This document shows positions 9,471 through 18,800 of a stretch of DNA of 64,000 nt, piece by piece; within the stretch, counting starts at the first letter, position 1; each line of letters starts with the position of its first letter. Position numbers and translations under genes: made by a program. Origin of the DNA: Bacillota bacterium (GTDB lineage: Bacteria; Bacillota; Clostridia; Tissierellales; Sedimentibacteraceae); contig JAEWJT010000014.1 in the NCBI GenBank assembly GCA_023386345.1, positions 22,813-86,812 of the forward strand. The letters run 5' to 3'. Under the pieces are notes generated by a model, which worked only from the letters and a program-made list of their open reading frames with translations, was not told the origin of the DNA and did no database searches.

Positions 9471-9508
9471 ATATCCATTGCGATGGATAACCCTCCGATG
9501 ATTTATAG

Positions 9509-9967
9509 TTATTTATTTTTTAGAATGCGTTGTGTTTCTGTACTAAACAATAACTGAAATTTACGGTTGCTTTCAATCATTGCGATACATTCCGTATCGC
9601 CCATTTTTTGCAAAGCAAGCTGTTCCGTTTCAAAAACAATGGCAATATTCTCATTGACAAATTTGATACCATTTTCCGTAAGAGAAATATATTTGCTGTT
9701 TTTTGCTGTTTTTGCTCCTGTTAGTGTGATATACCCACTTTTTTTTAACCCTTTCAATGCAGAATTAACGGTCTGCTTGCTCATTTTCCATTGTCCGCAT
9801 ATTTCTCTTTGCGTACATTTTCCATTTGCTTCGTATATAGAGTACATAAGCAGAAATGCACAGTCAGAAAGTCCGCTTCTTTTCGCAAACTCACTGTATA
9901 TGGCATCCATTTCCCTATAAATAGCGTTATACTCTCGTAATCGCTGACGTATTTCTTCATGTGTCAC
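9509..9967 (-). CDS. MarR-family transcriptional regulator
   Basis: A 152-residue winged-helix protein. The helix-turn-helix and wing are clear: CTQREICGQWKMSKQTVNSALKGL is the recognition region, followed by the beta-wing (YITLTGAK...KYISLTENG). Helices on both sides form the dimer interface. AAGGAGAG lies before the ATG on the minus strand. It sits directly upstream of the MATE pump on the same strand and probably represses it until a ligand binds. The ligand cannot be told from sequence. Confidence 0.9.
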   Translation of the reverse strand: MTHEEIRQRLREYNAIYREMDAIYSEFAKRSGLSDCAFLLMYSIYEANGKCTQREICGQWKMSKQTVNSALKGLKKSGYITLTGAKTAKNSKYISLTENGIKFVNENIAIVFETEQLALQKMGDTECIAMIESNRKFQLLFSTETQRILKNK

Positions 9968-10176
9968 AACAGCACTCTCCTTAAAGTCCGAAATCGGATT
10001 TTACAATTATTATATCTGATTGTCTCGATCTTGTCAATAAATAAATTGTAATTTTTTTATTTTTTGAATGAATGTCAGATTTCTGAACCCTATTGTCTAA
10101 GTTTTGCTTAAGTTATGTATTTTAAACGAATTATTTCTTTTAAATATATAAGTTCTTGCAGAAATCCTTCCAATTC

Positions 10177-10396
10177 TAAGAATGATATATAGATTTCACC
10201 TCTATCATCAAGGTATTATGAACATATTAATGGTAAATATAATAGCAGTGCAATTATATATTCATTTGAGCATGCACTTGCTGAAAGGGATATATCACTT
10301 AGTAAAATTTATGACACAATTTTTTATAAAGTGATAAATAAGATGAAAAAGTTTGGTGGAATAAAGGAGAATAAGGATTATTTCAACCTTAAGTAA
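10177..10396 (+). pseudogene. Degraded fragment of an unrecognised protein gene
   Basis: A reading frame without a start (about 65 codons after an in-frame TAG near 10187) ends at TAA 10394. It encodes a soluble helical piece including YNSSAIIYSFEHALAERDI and INKMKKFGGIKE. The amino-acid composition is protein-like but I do not recognise the family. It looks like the 3' end of a gene whose 5' part is gone. Nothing else is supported between 9968 and 10573. Confidence 0.4.
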
Positions 10397-10573
10397 ACAA
10401 CAGCTTATAAAAGGAATACTACAGTTGTGTATGAAGATTATTGACAGCAACTGTCAGAAATTTATAATGGACTATGGTACTCTTAATCCGTTACTGTTAT
10501 GCTTAAAACTTTGTAACCAAAAGCATATTATATTATGAAGAATAATTAAAATTATATAAAAGAAGGTACAGTC

Positions 10574-11520
10574 ATGAATAATATAGTATTACAACTTCAA
10601 AAAAACAACAATAATAGTATTTTAAATAATAATAATTTTATATTTGATGAGACTATTGGTGCGATAGGAAATATCAGTTATGATGATATGACAGGCGTTA
10701 TTACGATTCCTGAAAATGGCCTGTATATGATCGATTGGTGCGTAGAGATGCAGGCAACCTCTGGCTCACCTAGTGTTATTTTTAAATTGATTTCTGATAA
10801 GGGTCATGAATTTGACAGCAATTCACCGACCAAAACAGGGAGTATGAGCGGAATAGCCGCTTTAAATGTTGATGATGCCCCATTAATCTTTCATTGGTAA
10901 ATGTATCAAATGCTACTGTTTTTTTCCCCAATACGATAATATCCAAAGCTAATTTGAGGATTTTTTCTTTAGACAGCAATGGGTCTGATAATAGCCGTTG
11001 TTTTGCTTTAGATCAATTTGCGCATGTTTTGGAACAAATAGTGACTATATATCAAGGTGCATCTGTCAGCATTTTCTCAAATAGACTTGCTACAGTATCA
11101 GGACCAATTAACTCACTTTATAAAGCACCTGATACCGGAGATATACCTCTGCTTCTTCTGGGTGATGAACCAGTTGCTTTTAGTATTGATAAAATAGCAA
11201 TACTTTATTTTCCTAATAGTGTTTATGATGATTCAATCACTTATTTAAATCCACCAGTTCCATTCCCGCAAAACTGTGATACCGATCTTCTCAAGAATAT
11301 CCATGATTATGTTGCAGTTAATGACAACATATCGATAACTGCAGGTCCAACTGCAAGTGCTTCTGGTGATGTTAGTATCAATGAATATGGTATCATTGTT
11401 ATGGCAGATGCAGTTTCAACAATATTTCTGATGACCCCTCATATTTTTTCAATTGTTGTAAATGAAGTTGGTGCCGGTATTCTCGGAGAAAGAACAATTT
11501 CAGTTTCTACTACGATATAA
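10574..11520 (+). pseudogene. BclA/C1q-like jelly-roll protein, frameshifted copy
   Basis: Same protein as the intact copy at 17629, but one base is missing near 10878-10882 (GCCCC-ATT where the intact copy reads GCTCCTATT). The first frame therefore ends at 10900 and the second part lies in another frame (10894-11520) without its own ribosome binding site. Start context (AGAAGG then ATG) is the same as in the intact copy. Both halves remain well conserved, so the break is recent or some product is still made. The C4 run is too short to suggest phase variation. For domain content see the intact copy. Confidence 0.9.
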
Positions 11521-11578
11521 GTAGTATAAATTAAAATGATAGGAATTTGTATTCACCTGATTTTTCAAATTTATATAG

Positions 11579-11615
11579 AAAAAAGTCAATTGCTTTTGCT
11601 GTTGACTTTTTAATT
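11579..11615 (+). terminator. Terminator after the frameshifted jelly-roll gene
   Basis: AAAAGTCAA pairs with TTGACTTTT, followed by T-rich sequence. The equivalent hairpin is kept after the second copy at 18766. Confidence 0.7.
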
Positions 11616-11851
11616 TTTATGATAAAATTGTAGAGGAAATCCATTTTATTATATTACAATACACATTCTTTATGTAATGAAAACTATACTAAAAGAATAA
11701 GAATGATTTTGCTCGGAAAGCATGGCATCTTTTTTGACCTAATTTTCTACAATATTTTATCGAATTAAGCTGATTGGGAAAAATTGACTTAGTTTATTTT
11801 TTGTGCTAAAATGTAAGTTAAGGTTTTTATTACTTGAAATGGGAGGATAGA

Positions 11852-13036
11852 ATGATGTCAAACCCTATAATTATTGTACCATATGATCCACAATGGGCTG
11901 ATGAGTTTAATAAAATTAAGAATATGCTACTGAAGCATTTGAATGATTTGATTATTTCTATAGAACATATTGGGAGTACATCTGTACCTGACTTATCAGC
12001 AAAGCCGGTTATAGATATAAATATGGTTATGGAAAGCTATGAAGTTTTTCCAGCTATTGTTAAAAGGCTTAAAGAAATTGGGTATAAATACGAAGGCGAT
12101 TTAGGAATTAGGGGGAGAGAAGCATTTCAACAGCCTTCTAATAATGAATTTATAGATTTTCATTTGTATTGCTCTCCAAAAGATAGTGAAGCATTGTGGA
12201 GACATATACAATTTCGAGATTATTTAAGAAACCATTCCGAGTTTAGACAGAAATATGAAAATTTAAAGATTAATCTTGCCCAAAAGTTTAGAGATGATAG
12301 GGTTGCTTATACCGAAGGTAAAACAGAATTTATACAGGATATCTTAAGAAAATGTTCAATAGAAGAAAGCCGTATGGCATGGGAGACAAATGCAGATTTC
12401 TGGGATATTAAAATGGGAGACAATTCAAATAGCTTTCACCGAAATTTGGTTCGCCCGCATACTGAATCATTGTTAGAAATCAAGGAGAAAGATTTAGTGC
12501 TTGATATTGCGTGTGGAAATGGAAATTTTTCCTCGCGTCTTGTTGAATTAGGCGCAAAAGTAGTTGCTTTTGATTATAGTAGCAAGATGATTGAAAATGC
12601 TAAGAGACGACGTCTGGCAGACTTGGATAAGATAGATTTTTTTGTATGCGATGCAACGGATTATCAGCAAATGCTTGCTTTGAAGAAGAATAGAATGTTT
12701 GATAAGGCTGTTGCGAATATGGCTGTTATGGATATCTCAGATATCAGACCAATGTTTCAAGCCGTATATGATATGTTAAAAAGTGGCGGAGTATTTGTGT
12801 TTTCTACACATCATCCATGCTTCATAAAACCGGCAGACAAATATATCACACCATGTACGCATAAAGGTGAGGCAATAGCTGGGCAACCAATGTTGCAAAA
12901 CTATTATCACCGCTCTATGCAAGAATTGTTTAACATCTGCATAAGAAGTGGATTTGTTATTGATGGTTTTTTTGAAGAGATAGAAGATGGTAAAGAGATC
13001 CCTGTTATAATTATTGTTCGTTTAAGAAAACAGTAA
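11852..13036 (+). CDS. GrpB-family (nucleotidyltransferase-like) and SAM-methyltransferase fusion protein
   Basis: About 394 residues with two domains. Residues about 1-170 are a GrpB/UPF0157 domain of the nucleotidyltransferase fold (VPYDPQWADEF, IEHIGSTSVPDLSAKPVIDI, both typical). Residues about 185-394 are a class I methyltransferase with the SAM motif VLDIACGNGNFSSRL, acidic motif II (VVAFDYSSKMIE) and FDKAVANMAVMDI. The frame extends upstream to 11834, but GGGAGG at 11841 supports ATG 11852 or 11855. GrpB proteins are often found as stand-alone genes or joined to acetyltransferases or kinases; a link to small-molecule or antibiotic modification is plausible but unproven. It appears monocistronic. 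Confidence 0.88.
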   Translation: MMSNPIIIVPYDPQWADEFNKIKNMLLKHLNDLIISIEHIGSTSVPDLSAKPVIDINMVMESYEVFPAIVKRLKEIGYKYEGDLGIRGREAFQQPSNNEFIDFHLYCSPKDSEALWRHIQFRDYLRNHSEFRQKYENLKINLAQKFRDDRVAYTEGKTEFIQDILRKCSIEESRMAWETNADFWDIKMGDNSNSFHRNLVRPHTESLLEIKEKDLVLDIACGNGNFSSRLVELGAKVVAFDYSSKMIENAKRRRLADLDKIDFFVCDATDYQQMLALKKNRMFDKAVANMAVMDISDIRPMFQAVYDMLKSGGVFVFSTHHPCFIKPADKYITPCTHKGEAIAGQPMLQNYYHRSMQELFNICIRSGFVIDGFFEEIEDGKEIPVIIIVRLRKQ

Positions 13037-13227
13037 ATCTCAGTTGTCGTTTTTAATTTTTAGATAAATATTTGACATCAAAGCCAAAGTTCATTATAGT
13101 TTTAAACAATATATAATGAATTGCTGTGATAATTGTAGATTGAAATTTTAAATAAAAGTGTAAAGTATGATAGTTAAAATTATTTACAAAAATAAAAAGA
13201 TATCTATTTTGCAAGTACATGTCAACC

Positions 13228-13260
13228 AACACACCAGTTAACACACTGGTGTGTTATTTT
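13228..13260 (+). terminator. Terminator-like hairpin between convergent units
   Basis: An 11-bp perfect inverted repeat (AACACACCAGT / ACTGGTGTGTT) with a 6-nt loop and a T-rich 3' flank on the plus strand. It lies between the GrpB fusion (plus) and the pst operon (minus). The 190 nt before it carry no supported gene. Confidence 0.7.
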
Positions 13261-13291
13261 TATCCGCTAAATTGTAGAAAAGGATAAAATC

Positions 13292-13762
13292 TTATCCTCT
13301 AAGTGTTGCAATTAAAGCTTTTGTATTCAGCAACAAATTAATTCCATCTTCAATAGATTTAACTATCACATCTGCGTTCATTAATAGTTTAGCACACATT
13401 CCTTCTTTTTCTAAAACTGCAACAGAAAGCTCTGCAACTTCGAACATTTTAATATCGTTATATCCGTTGCCAAAGCATATTGTTTCGTCTTTTCCTATAT
13501 CCTCAACTATTTTTTTCTTATAAACAGCCGCATTATCTGTGGGGAATGTTTTTAATGTCAAATTCAATCCTTCACATTCCTTAGCAGCTGAACCATATGT
13601 ATCAGCAGTAAGAACATATACATTAGCTATATCACATAAAATAGCAAGCTTTTCTCTTGTGGTATCTGCAATTTTACCTTCTGTAGCAATAGTTCCGTTA
13701 TAATCAAATACTATATTTTCAATGGAATAGTTTTTTATACCAGGTATGTTTATATTTATCAT
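13292..13762 (-). CDS. HAD-superfamily protein, soluble P-type ATPase-like
   Basis: A 156-residue HAD protein resembling the phosphorylation domain of P-type ATPases without the membrane part. Motif I is FDYNGTIA, so the second Asp of the phosphatase DxD is replaced by Asn, as in the ATPase-like group. Motif II is probably the Thr in YVLTADT, and motif IV is ICFGNGYNDIKMF. It is the last gene of the pst operon, 19 nt after pstB. Such small HAD proteins also occur beside other metal or anion transporters; the substrate is unknown. It takes the place where phoU often lies, but is unrelated to PhoU. Confidence 0.8.
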   Translation of the reverse strand: MININIPGIKNYSIENIVFDYNGTIATEGKIADTTREKLAILCDIANVYVLTADTYGSAAKECEGLNLTLKTFPTDNAAVYKKKIVEDIGKDETICFGNGYNDIKMFEVAELSVAVLEKEGMCAKLLMNADVIVKSIEDGINLLLNTKALIATLRG

Positions 13763-13781
13763 TACTTTACCTCATCTAACT

Positions 13782-14531
13782 TTAATTTTTCATATACATT
13801 ATATATTCTTTTGTTCTTGAATCAATAGGTTCATTAAAAATAGTATGTGGAGTTCCCACTTCTACTATTGCCCCATCTTCCATATATATTACAAAATCAG
13901 CAATTCGTTTTGCTTGAGCAAGATTGTGAGTTACAATTATAATCGTATATTCATTTTTTAACTCTAAGAGCATTTTTTCAATATTTGCTGTATTTTTTAT
14001 ATCTAATGCTGAACAAGGTTCGTCTAATAATATAACTTCAGGGTCAACAGTTAGACATCTTGCTATTACCAAACGTTGTTGTTGTCCTCCTGAAAGCTTT
14101 CTGGCAGGCGTATTTAAGTTATCCTTTACTTCATCATACAAACCTGATTTTTTTAAATTTGTAATAACTATATCATTTAATTTTTCTTTATCTTTTTCAC
14201 CATGATAAATTGGAGCATAAGTCATATTTTTATAAATAGAGAAAGGAAAAATTACAGGATTTTGAAAAACCATGCCAATAGAGCTTCTAAGCTTTTCAAG
14301 AGGTATGTTCATTATATTTGAATTATTAAATTCGATTTTTCCTTTAATTTTTCCGCCGTATTCCTCAACAGTTCTGTTAAATGACTTTAAAAATGTAGAT
14401 TTCCCACAACCAGATGGACCTATAATAGCAGTAATCTTGTTTTTTTCAAATTCTACATTTATATTTCTCAATATGTTACTTTTTTCGTAATCTACATATA
14501 ATTCTTCGGTTTTTAAAATAATATTTTTCAT
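13782..14531 (-). CDS. pstB: Phosphate ABC transporter ATP-binding protein PstB
   Basis: A 249-residue ATPase with Walker A (GPSGCGKSTFLKSFNR), signature (LSGGQQQRLVIARCL), Walker B (VILLDEPCSALD) and H-loop (IIIVTHN). FLKSFNR after Walker A and DEPCSALD are features of the PstB group. It powers phosphate import through PstC and PstA at the inner face of the membrane. It starts directly after the pstA stop with no gap, which implies tight translational coupling. The tungstate/molybdate ATPases are the nearest alternative, but the PstS/PstC neighbours settle the matter. Confidence 0.92.
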   Translation of the reverse strand: MKNIILKTEELYVDYEKSNILRNINVEFEKNKITAIIGPSGCGKSTFLKSFNRTVEEYGGKIKGKIEFNNSNIMNIPLEKLRSSIGMVFQNPVIFPFSIYKNMTYAPIYHGEKDKEKLNDIVITNLKKSGLYDEVKDNLNTPARKLSGGQQQRLVIARCLTVDPEVILLDEPCSALDIKNTANIEKMLLELKNEYTIIIVTHNLAQAKRIADFVIYMEDGAIVEVGTPHTIFNEPIDSRTKEYIMYMKN

Positions 14532-15356
14532 TTACTTATCCTCAAAACTGCCTATAAAATGGCAGGTTAAATTTATTAAAAGCACTATTACTATTAATAC
14601 AAAAGCTGTACCATACGCCATCTCAACCGATAATCCCTCATTGACCAAAACATACAAATGATATGGCAATGACATAAAAGGATCTGAAAGCTTTGTTGGT
14701 ATACCTGAGATTATAACAGCTCCTGTAAACATAATTGGTGCTGTGGCACTCATAGCAAAGACTATACTTAATCCCAAAGATGTCATTATATTTGTAAAAG
14801 CATTGAAAGCAACAAGCCTTAATATAGTATAGCTCTTTGGAATTCCAAGGCTTAAAGATGCAATATATTGCTCTCTTGAAGTTTCCTCAAGTGCTTTTTT
14901 TATTCGTATAGATATAAAGGGTATAATCATAATGGTTAATGTTAAAGAAGCACTTAATAGGCTTTTACTCATACCAAATCCAACAATTAATAACGAATAT
15001 CCAAAAAGCCCTATTACAACAGAAGGAATTCCGGCCAGACATTGCAGTGCAGTTAATATATAAGTTTGTACTTTTATATTTTCACAATAAAAAACTAAGT
15101 AAATTGCAGTACATAAGCCCAGAATTCCTCCCAGTAATCCTGAAATTAATCCTGACAGCAAGGAACCGACTATTGCAGGAAATATACCGCCCTCTGTCCC
15201 TAAAGGAATGCCCTTTGGTGAGCTAAAGACAAACTCCATAGAAATCACACCAAACCCCTTATATAGCAAGTATATAAATATACCCATAGTTACAGATATA
15301 ATAGCCAACCCTGATAATACTACCCACGATTTAAATAATATATTTTTGATTTTCAT
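14532..15356 (-). CDS. pstA: Phosphate ABC transporter permease PstA
   Basis: A 274-residue permease with six predicted membrane helices and a BPD_transp_1 core. The cytoplasmic EAA-type loop reads ALEETSREQYIASLSLGIPK, the contact for PstB. GGIFPAIVGSLL is common in PstA. It overlaps pstC by 4 nt (ATGA) and abuts pstB, so the three form one translational block. Length is within the family range. Confidence 0.92.
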   Translation of the reverse strand: MKIKNILFKSWVVLSGLAIISVTMGIFIYLLYKGFGVISMEFVFSSPKGIPLGTEGGIFPAIVGSLLSGLISGLLGGILGLCTAIYLVFYCENIKVQTYILTALQCLAGIPSVVIGLFGYSLLIVGFGMSKSLLSASLTLTIMIIPFISIRIKKALEETSREQYIASLSLGIPKSYTILRLVAFNAFTNIMTSLGLSIVFAMSATAPIMFTGAVIISGIPTKLSDPFMSLPYHLYVLVNEGLSVEMAYGTAFVLIVIVLLINLTCHFIGSFEDK

Positions 15357-16222
15357 TTGAACCGCCTCAATCCTATTTTACTTATCCTATGAGAAATTAA
15401 TTGAATAATAAATATAATTATTATTAATATCAGACCAGCGGCATACAATGCAGAATAATGGACGCTTTTGTAGGTTGCAGTTCCCATTTCAAGAGCAATT
15501 AAGGATGGAATAGTTTCAGCTCGACCTAATAGTTTTGGAAAAATAGGGGAATTTCCTGTAACCATCATTACTGCCATGGTTTCACCTATAGCTCTGCTAA
15601 AAGCCAGAAGCATATTAACAACAATACTATTTGCTGCAAAAGGAAGTATTATTTTTCTCATAGTATACCATTTTGATACTCCTAATGATTGTGATGCAGT
15701 AAAATACTTCAATTTTCCCTTTTCAAAGGTTTCGGTACAGCCTGTTACCACATAAGGGAAAAGCATAATTGCCAGAAGTATACCACCTGCTAACACACTT
15801 TCACCAGTTACCATATCTAAATTCTTTTCTAAAAATTTAACTAAAATAACTAAACCTACAAATCCGAAAATCACAGAAGGAATACCTGCAAGCATATCAA
15901 TAAATGAAAGTATAATCTTAGATTTCTTTTTATCAACAATAAAGCTTAAAAACAATGCACATCCTACTCCTAATGGTGTTGCTATTGCAATTGCTAAAAA
16001 AGAAACATACAAAGTAGCTAATATCATAGGGAGAAAAGAATATTTTTCGCTAGCTAATGGACTCCATGTTTTTTTTAGTAAATATTCGCTAATATTAACT
16101 TCTTTGAAAAAAATCATACTCTCCTTTAATATATAAAAAAATACCAAAAGAACTAAGCAACTAGACACTATAGCTCCAATGGTAATTAATAGCCTAAAAA
16201 TCTTTTCTCTATATTCTTTCAT
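15353..16222 (-). CDS. pstC: Phosphate ABC transporter permease PstC
   Basis: A 289-residue six-helix permease. The open frame extends seven codons upstream, but AAAGGAG five bases before the ATG at 16222 fixes the start (MKEYREK). Family features include the large periplasmic region after TM1 (KKTWSPLASEKYSFLPM), the loop KGKLKYFTASQSLGVSK contacting PstB, and FSRAIGETMAVMMVTGN near the C-terminus, which is a PstC hallmark. It forms the channel with PstA. A hairpin separates it from pstS. Confidence 0.93.
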   Translation of the reverse strand: MKEYREKIFRLLITIGAIVSSCLVLLVFFYILKESMIFFKEVNISEYLLKKTWSPLASEKYSFLPMILATLYVSFLAIAIATPLGVGCALFLSFIVDKKKSKIILSFIDMLAGIPSVIFGFVGLVILVKFLEKNLDMVTGESVLAGGILLAIMLFPYVVTGCTETFEKGKLKYFTASQSLGVSKWYTMRKIILPFAANSIVVNMLLAFSRAIGETMAVMMVTGNSPIFPKLLGRAETIPSLIALEMGTATYKSVHYSALYAAGLILIIIIFIIQLISHRISKIGLRRFK

Positions 16223-16260
16223 GTTGACTCCTTTGCTAAACACACATGTATATACAAGAG

Positions 16261-16292
16261 AAAGAATTCATCTTTTTATGGATGAATTCTTT
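16261..16292 (-). terminator. Hairpin between pstS and pstC
   Basis: A 12-bp perfect inverted repeat (AAAGAATTCATC / GATGAATTCTTT) with an 8-nt loop in the 88-nt gap. There is no clean T run on the minus strand, so it may stabilise the pstS message or partially attenuate, giving more binding protein than permease, as is common for ABC importers. Confidence 0.65.
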
Positions 16293-16310
16293 CAATATTT
16301 ACATTAAATA

Positions 16311-17225
16311 TTATTTTACAGGTACAAATCCCATAGATTCAACAACCGCTAAGCCTTCATCACTCATAACATAATCCATAAATTTTTGTTGAGCGGCACT
16401 AAGCTCACCGTTAAACAATGCGATTAAAGGTCTTTGAATAATATAAGATCCATTTACTATATTCTCAGCTGTAGCTTCAACACCATCAACTTTTAATGTA
16501 GCGACCTTACCTATATTTTGGTTAACAACACCAAATGAGGCATATCCTATTGCATATTCATTTTCAATTATTTTTGTAACTAAAGCACCCATTGATGGAG
16601 CCTGAATTGCATCAGCCTTAACTTCAATATCACCCATTATTTTAGATTGGAATACTTCGTGAGCACCACCACCAATATCTCTTGTAACTACAATTATTTC
16701 TTTATCTGGAAGTGAAGCATCTAAATCTTTCCAAGTCTTAAATTCTCCGGAAAATATTTTAATTATTTCATCCTTTGTCAAATTATCTTTCACAGCTAGA
16801 ATTGGATTGTTAGGGTTAACACCCAATGTTAATGCGTCAATACCGATTTTAAATTCTTTAAGCTGTGTAAGCTGTTCTTTTTCCGAATCCTTAATACTTC
16901 TTGCAATCATACCAAAATCACTTGTTTTATCGATAACTGATTTAACACCTTGTCCTGATCCACCGGCTGAAACATAAATAGCTATATTTTCATTAGGGAA
17001 TAAAGGGTCAACCTTGTCCCAAGTTACATTACTTTCGATAAAGTTCGTAGAAATTGAAGCCATAACCGGAGCTAAAGTTGAAGAGCCGTTAAATAAAATC
17101 TGTGCTTTAAACTCACTTTTGACTGTATCATTTCCATTATCCTTAACATTAGCTTTTTCAGTTGTGCAAGCAACTAAAATCATCATTAATACTAAAACAA
17201 TACTTAATACCTTAAATCTTCTCAT
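16311..17225 (-). CDS. pstS: Phosphate-binding lipoprotein PstS
   Basis: A 304-residue substrate-binding protein. The signal peptide ends in lipobox LVAC (Cys at about 20), giving a membrane-anchored lipoprotein. FNGSSTLAPVM is the PstS N-terminal phosphate-loop signature; GGSGQGVKSVIDKTSDFGM and RDIGGGAHEVFQSKI are also family marks. It captures phosphate outside the cell and hands it to PstCA. It is the first gene of the operon, with AGGAGACATT before the ATG. Phosphate-limitation control is expected, but I cannot point to a clear Pho box. Confidence 0.94.
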   Translation of the reverse strand: MRRFKVLSIVLVLMMILVACTTEKANVKDNGNDTVKSEFKAQILFNGSSTLAPVMASISTNFIESNVTWDKVDPLFPNENIAIYVSAGGSGQGVKSVIDKTSDFGMIARSIKDSEKEQLTQLKEFKIGIDALTLGVNPNNPILAVKDNLTKDEIIKIFSGEFKTWKDLDASLPDKEIIVVTRDIGGGAHEVFQSKIMGDIEVKADAIQAPSMGALVTKIIENEYAIGYASFGVVNQNIGKVATLKVDGVEATAENIVNGSYIIQRPLIALFNGELSAAQQKFMDYVMSDEGLAVVESMGFVPVK

Positions 17226-17549
17226 TTTTAATGTCTCCTATATTTTTGTTAATTTTTTTACAACCAGTTAACAAGTATATCATATATTAAGATACACTGC
17301 ATAATAAAATATTTTTTGAATGTCTTGTTTAGCTATGAAAAGAAGTTATAGTGAAATTTTTTTATAAAAGGGAAAAAATTAAAATTACCGTAGTGTTTAC
17401 AGACATAAACGGAAAAACCTTTTTATATCACGATGGGGTAGCGTTTTATATTCTTTTTTAAAAACAAAATTGTGAATAATTGATGAGGTATTTAAATTAG
17501 TAAAATGAGTTAAATAGTACTCGTCCTAAACTCTGCAATCGTGTCTCTA
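17226..17549. other. AT-rich gap upstream of pstS and the second jelly-roll copy
   Basis: No gene is seen. It should contain the pst promoter (minus strand, near 17270-17330) and the promoter for the plus-strand jelly-roll gene, but no consensus -35/-10 pair or Pho box stands out. Confidence 0.5.
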
Positions 17550-17628
17550 TGTTATGCTTAACATTTTGGACACAAAAGCATATTATATTATGAATAATAA
17601 TTAAAATTATATAAAAGAAGGTACAGTT

Positions 17629-18576
17629 ATGAATAATATAGTATTACAACTTCAAAAAAACAATAATAATAGTATTTTAAATAATAATAATTTTATATTT
17701 GATGAAACTATTAGTTCTATAGGGAATATAAGTTATAATAATATGACAGGCGTTATTACGATTTCTGAAAATGGTCTGTATATGATCGATTGGTGCGTAG
17801 ACATGCAGGCAACCTCTGGCTCACCTAGCGTTATTTTTAAATTGATTTCTGATAAGGGTCATGAATTTGACAGCAATTCACCGACCAAAACAGGCAGTAT
17901 GAGTGGAATAGCCGCTTTAAATGTTGATGATGCTCCTATTAATCTTTCATTGGTAAATGTATCAAATGCTACTGTTTTTTTCCCCAATACGATAATATCC
18001 AAAGCTAATTTGAGGATTTTTTCTTTAGACAGCAATGTGTCTGATAATAGCCGTTGTTTTACTTTAGATCAATTCGCGCATGTTTTGGAACAAATAGTGA
18101 CTATATATCAAGGCGCAGATGTCAGCATTTTCTCAAATAGACTTGCTACAGTATCAGGACCGATTAACTCGCTTTACAAATCGCCTGATGCCGGAAATAT
18201 ACCGCTGCTTCTTCTGGGTGATGAACCAGTTGCTTTTAGTATTGATAAAATAACAATACTTTATTTCCCTAATAGTGTTTATGATGATTCTATCACTTAT
18301 TTAAGCCCACCCGTTCCATTCCCACAAAACTGTGATACCGATCTTATTAAGAACATCCATGATTATGTTGCAGTTAATGACAACATATCCATAACTGCGG
18401 GTCCAACTGCAAGTGCTTCCGGGGATGTTCATATCAATGAATATGGCATCATAGTTCTTGCAGATCCAACTTCAACAATATTTTTAATGACTCCTCAGCT
18501 TTTTTCAATTACTGTAAATGAAGTTGTTCCCGGTAAGAGCGGAGAAAAAACAATTTCAGTTTCTACCACAGTATGA
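17629..18576 (+). CDS. BclA-like/C1q-type jelly-roll domain surface protein
   Basis: A 315-residue protein. After an Asn-rich start (residues 9-21) comes a segment typical of BclA C-terminal/C1q-TNF-like domains: FDETISSIGNISYNNMTG then VITISENGLYMIDWCVDMQ. These trimeric jelly-roll domains cap collagen-like exosporium or surface filaments; here no GXY collagen repeat is present. The second half (about 165-315) may be a second similar beta domain (DNISITAGPTASASGDVHIN, TIFLMTPQLFSI). There is no signal peptide, as in many spore-surface proteins made in the mother cell. AGAAGG precedes the ATG. A role in the spore or cell surface is inference. Confidence 0.75.
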   Translation: MNNIVLQLQKNNNNSILNNNNFIFDETISSIGNISYNNMTGVITISENGLYMIDWCVDMQATSGSPSVIFKLISDKGHEFDSNSPTKTGSMSGIAALNVDDAPINLSLVNVSNATVFFPNTIISKANLRIFSLDSNVSDNSRCFTLDQFAHVLEQIVTIYQGADVSIFSNRLATVSGPINSLYKSPDAGNIPLLLLGDEPVAFSIDKITILYFPNSVYDDSITYLSPPVPFPQNCDTDLIKNIHDYVAVNDNISITAGPTASASGDVHINEYGIIVLADPTSTIFLMTPQLFSITVNEVVPGKSGEKTISVSTTV

Positions 18577-18765
18577 GTGGAATAGATTAAAATTATCTAG
18601 TTTATCGATATCTTCTGAACTATAACTATCATCGAGACTCGGTGTCTTGCTTATTTGCAGTTCAAAAAGCATGGAGGATTGCTTGAACGCTCCCAGTTGT
18701 GCCAATAGGCGTATTTTTGTCAAGCGGAGGCGTCTATATCAACCTGATTTCTCACATTTATATTG

Positions 18766-18800
18766 AAAAAAGTCGATTGCTGTTGCTGTTGGCTTTTTTT
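18766..18800 (+). terminator. Terminator after the intact jelly-roll gene
   Basis: AAAAAAGTC pairs with GGCTTTTTT (one G-T pair), followed by T-rich sequence. Same element as at 11579. Confidence 0.65.

Larger units (their letters stand above)
10495..11656 (+). repeat. Left copy of a 1.2-kb direct duplication
   Basis: Matches 17550-18845 almost throughout: about 75 nt of leader, the whole jelly-roll gene and the trailing hairpin. Both copies have the same orientation and flank the GrpB-methyltransferase and pst genes. Confidence 0.9.

Noticed and set aside
10876..10884. Phase variation in the first jelly-roll gene
   Set aside because: The tract at the break is only four C, too short for slippage; a plain one-base loss explains it.
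13053..13244. 63-codon minus-strand frame between the GrpB fusion and the pst operon
   Set aside because: AT-driven composition, no ribosome binding site, no recognisable motif.
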